From contig JAAWBP010000093.1 in the NCBI GenBank assembly GCA_022792755.1, forward strand, positions 1 to 10,853: a DNA stretch of 10,853 nt, given 5' to 3'. A model generated the notes under the pieces. It saw only the letters and a list, made by a program, of their open reading frames with translations, did no database searches and was not told the origin of the DNA. This document shows, in pieces, positions 9,511 through 10,853 of the stretch. The position numbers were made by a program, and so were the translations under genes. The DNA is from Oscillospiraceae bacterium (GTDB lineage: Bacteria; Bacillota; Clostridia; Oscillospirales; Ruminococcaceae). Position 1 is the first letter of the stretch; each line of letters begins with the position of its first letter.

Positions 9511-9556
9511 ATCAGTACAAGCCCGCAAAGCAAATGCTTTGCGGGCTTGTACTGAT
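9511..9556. repeat. Perfect 46-base palindrome (22-base arms, 2-base centre)
   Basis: The arms ATCAGTACAAGCCCGCAAAG-CA and TG-CTTTGCGGGCTTGTACTGAT match perfectly across an AA centre. On the plus strand TTTTA overlaps and follows the right arm (9557-9560 region), so it could terminate plus-strand transcripts. On the minus strand the next bases are ACAGAGGGGG, with no T-run, so it is a poor intrinsic terminator for the rubredoxin transcript, which already has a terminator at 9590-9627. It could be a dispersed palindromic repeat, a strong RNA hairpin or a back-up terminator. The palindrome itself is certain; its role is not. Confidence 0.9.
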
Positions 9557-9589
9557 TTTAGACTGTCAGCTCAGTGATTCACCGATTTG

Positions 9590-9627
9590 AAAATAACAGG
9601 CGGAATTTTTAGAAAAGGCCGCCCGTC
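9590..9627 (-). terminator. Intrinsic terminator of the rubredoxin gene
   Basis: Nine bases after the rubredoxin stop, GACGGGCGG (9627-9619) pairs with CCGCCTGTT (9603-9595) on the minus strand: nine pairs including two G-U. The loop of 15 bases can add a TTTT/AAAA inner stem. The sequence ATTTTC follows. The T-run is short but the hairpin and position fit. Confidence 0.7.
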
Positions 9628-9635
9628 AAAACACC

Positions 9636-9794
9636 TTATTCCTCGCTGAACATGTCCTTGCCGACGCCGCAGAGCGGGCAGACAAAGCTCTCCGGGACAT
9701 CCGCCCAGGCAGTTCCAGGCGCGACATCCTGCTCCGGGCATCCTGCCGCAGGGTCGTAAACATAGCCGCAAACATCACATACATACATTTTCAT
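9636..9794 (-). CDS. Rubredoxin
   Basis: This gene encodes a 52-residue stand-alone rubredoxin, a one-iron Fe(Cys)4 electron carrier common in anaerobes, where it serves oxygen- and peroxide-reducing enzymes. The iron ligands are in two knuckles, CDVCGYVYDP (Cys6, Cys9) and CPLCGVGKDMF (Cys39, Cys42), with the APGTAW segment between them. Length and spacing are standard. Two details differ from the common pattern: an extra Cys19 in AAGCPEQ, and Trp30/Phe37-38 in TAWADVPESFVCP, where most rubredoxins have Phe then Trp. The ATG at 9794 has a strong ribosome site (AAAAGGAG, four bases upstream). It has its own promoter and terminator, so it is a monocistronic unit between uvrA and miaB. Confidence 0.96.
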   Translation of the reverse strand: MKMYVCDVCGYVYDPAAGCPEQDVAPGTAWADVPESFVCPLCGVGKDMFSEE

Positions 9795-9798
9795 TCAG

Positions 9799-9806
9799 CT
9801 CCTTTT
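9799..9806 (-). promoter_or_regulatory. Ribosome binding site of rubredoxin
   Basis: AAAAGGAG on the minus strand is spaced four bases (CTGA) from the ATG at 9794. Its strength supports a highly translated small gene. Confidence 0.75.
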
Positions 9807-9810
9807 TATT

Positions 9811-9825
9811 TTGAAATAATTATAC
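9811..9825 (-). promoter_or_regulatory. Possible PerR/Fur-type operator overlapping the rubredoxin -10
   Basis: GTATAATTATTTCAA matches 11 of 14 defined positions of the B. subtilis PerR box (TTATAATNATTATAA). Six of these matches come from the -10 TATAAT itself, so chance is a real possibility. PerR control of oxidative-stress rubredoxins is known in clostridia, which makes the site plausible. Confidence 0.3.
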
Positions 9826-9847
9826 CAAGCTTGTATATTTTTGTAAA
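9819..9847 (-). promoter_or_regulatory. Sigma-A promoter of rubredoxin
   Basis: On the minus strand TTTACA (-35, 9847-9842, five of six consensus bases) is followed after 17 bases by a perfect TATAAT (-10, 9824-9819), with TGG as an extended -10. The predicted start is near 9812, giving a leader of about 18 bases. The -35 begins only five bases after the uvrA stop codon. Confidence 0.85.
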
Positions 9848-9851
9848 TCCC

Positions 9852-10853
9852 CTATTTCAAATATTTTTTCAGATATTTTGCCGTATAGGACTTCCGCGAG
9901 CGGAGCAGCTCCTCCGGCGTTCCGGCCGCGATGACCGTACCGCCCCGGTCCCCGCCTTCCGGGCCGAGGTCGATAATATAGTCTGCGGTTTTGATCACAT
10001 CCAAATTATGCTCAATTACCACCACAGTATTCCCCGCGTCGACGAGCTTCTGCAAAACGTTGATCAAGTTGTGGACATCGGCGGTGTGGAGGCCAGTTGT
10101 AGGCTCATCCAGGATATAAAGCGTCTTCCCGGTGCCGCGCCTGGAAAGCTCGGTCGCAAGCTTCACCCGCTGGGCTTCACCCCCGGAGAGGGTGGTGGCG
10201 GGCTGGCCCACCTTGACATATCCCAGCCCCACCTCATATAGGGTTTCGAGCTTGCGCTTGATTTTGGGGATCGAATCAAAAAAGAGCAGCGCCTCCTCCA
10301 CCGTCATTTCGAGGACGTCGTGGATGCTTTTCCCCTTATACTTGATTTCCAGCGTCTCGCGGTTATAGCGCTTCCCCTTGCAGACCTCACAGGGGACGAA
10401 GATGTCGGGCAGAAAATGCATCTCGATCTTGATGATGCCGTCTCCCTCGCAGGCTTCGCACCGGCCGCCCTTTACATTAAACGAAAAACGGCCGCTGCTG
10501 TAGCCCTTCATCTTGGCATCCTGCGTTTGGGCAAACAGGTTGCGGATGTCGGTAAACACACCGGTATAGGTCGCCGGGTTGGAACGGGGCGTCCGGCCGA
10601 TTGGGGACTGGTCGATGTCGATGATCTTATCGACATTTTCAATCCCCAAGATGCCATCGTGCGCCCCCGGTTTAATTCTGGAGCCGTTGAGGGTAGCCGC
10701 CAGCTGCTTATAAAGAACTTCGTTGATCAGCGAAGATTTTCCGGAGCCTGACACGCCCGTTACACAGACGAACTCACCCAGTGGGATTTTGACGTCGATC
10801 TTTTTAAGGTTGTTTTCCCGCGCCCCTTTGATGGTGAGAAACTTCCCGTTTCC
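9852..10853 (-). CDS. uvrA: Excinuclease ABC subunit UvrA, C-terminal part (gene begins beyond the right edge)
   Basis: UvrA is the damage-sensing ATPase of nucleotide excision repair and loads UvrB on DNA. The 333 visible codons are the second ABC module of a protein that normally has about 940-950 residues. The frame is open through the right edge. In visible numbering: Walker A GVSGSGKSS (33-41); the zinc module with Cys132, Cys135, Cys155 and Cys158 (CX2C-X19-CX2C); the ABC signature LSGGEAQR (222-229); Walker B LYILDEPT (Asp249-Glu250); and the switch His282 in VVVIEHN. The end, KYLKKYLK, is typical of UvrA. Translation initiating within this segment (at the GTG in the Walker A region) is not real. 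No terminator follows; the rubredoxin promoter begins immediately, so some read-through into rubredoxin is likely. Confidence 0.98.
   Translation of the reverse strand, partial: GNGKFLTIKGARENNLKKIDVKIPLGEFVCVTGVSGSGKSSLINEVLYKQLAATLNGSRIKPGAHDGILGIENVDKIIDIDQSPIGRTPRSNPATYTGVFTDIRNLFAQTQDAKMKGYSSGRFSFNVKGGRCEACEGDGIIKIEMHFLPDIFVPCEVCKGKRYNRETLEIKYKGKSIHDVLEMTVEEALLFFDSIPKIKRKLETLYEVGLGYVKVGQPATTLSGGEAQRVKLATELSRRGTGKTLYILDEPTTGLHTADVHNLINVLQKLVDAGNTVVVIEHNLDVIKTADYIIDLGPEGGDRGGTVIAAGTPEELLRSRKSYTAKYLKKYLK

Larger units (their letters stand above)
9810..9861. repeat. Nine-base inverted repeat flanking the rubredoxin promoter
   Basis: TTTGAAATA (9810-9818) and TATTTCAAA (9853-9861) are perfect inverted copies placed just outside the -10 and -35. 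The outer copy overlaps the end of uvrA. Such symmetry around a promoter could be two half-sites for a regulator or a weak stem at the end of uvrA mRNA. The region is AT-rich, so chance is not excluded. Confidence 0.5.

Noticed and set aside
8469..9590. A 373-codon open frame on the plus strand, opposite miaB
   Set aside because: It mirrors the codon pattern of the certain miaB gene, shows no recognisable domain, and runs through the palindrome. It is a shadow frame.
9571..9771. A 66-codon frame with several cysteines overlapping rubredoxin
   Set aside because: It is out of frame with the clear rubredoxin gene on the same strand and has no ribosome site; the cysteines come from the shifted reading.

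Overview
This is an ordinary bacterial housekeeping region. It most likely comes from an anaerobic, monoderm Firmicute of the Clostridia, possibly an Oscillospiraceae/Ruminococcaceae-type organism. The reasons are: the order miaB, YlbF/YmcA-family gene, mutS, mutL matches Bacillus subtilis minus cotE; MutL carries its own endonuclease motifs, as in bacteria without MutH; a stand-alone rubredoxin points to an anaerobe; the Shine-Dalgarno sites are strong and purine-rich; and Hfq and the YlbF-type protein have clostridial-looking tails. All genes read on the minus strand, so transcription runs from high to low coordinates. Coding density is very high and no gene-free stretch exceeds 300 bases.

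Right end (9360-10853): the C-terminal third of uvrA enters from beyond the right edge and stops at 9852. A near-consensus promoter begins five bases after it and drives a 52-codon rubredoxin gene (9636-9794), which ends in its own intrinsic terminator (9590-9627). The rest of this spacer holds a perfect 46-base palindrome (9511-9556) and a good sigma-A promoter (9409-9437) for the genes to its left.

Centre (4778-9359): miaB, a YlbF/YmcA-family gene with a cysteine-rich tail, a 123-base leader-like gap containing hairpins, then mutS. Left (1-4765): mutL, miaA, hfq, a HlyD-like membrane-anchored protein and the start of a YggS/PROSC gene, which runs off the left edge. These are packed with gaps of 0-12 bases or short overlaps, so they look like one translationally coupled operon.

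Functionally, the cluster joins mismatch repair (MutS, MutL) and excision repair (UvrA) with both enzymes of the ms2i6A37 tRNA modification pathway (MiaA makes i6A, MiaB thiomethylates it). It adds two post-transcriptional regulators (Hfq and a YlbF/YmcA-like protein), then an envelope protein and a PLP-homeostasis protein at the border of what is often the sepF/divIVA division cluster in Gram-positives. I found no mobile element, CRISPR array, rRNA or tRNA gene, and no clearly new multi-gene system. The most worthwhile leads are the 46-base palindrome, the symmetric and PerR-like sequence at the rubredoxin promoter, the HlyD-like protein without an obvious partner, and several non-ATG or misplaceable start codons.
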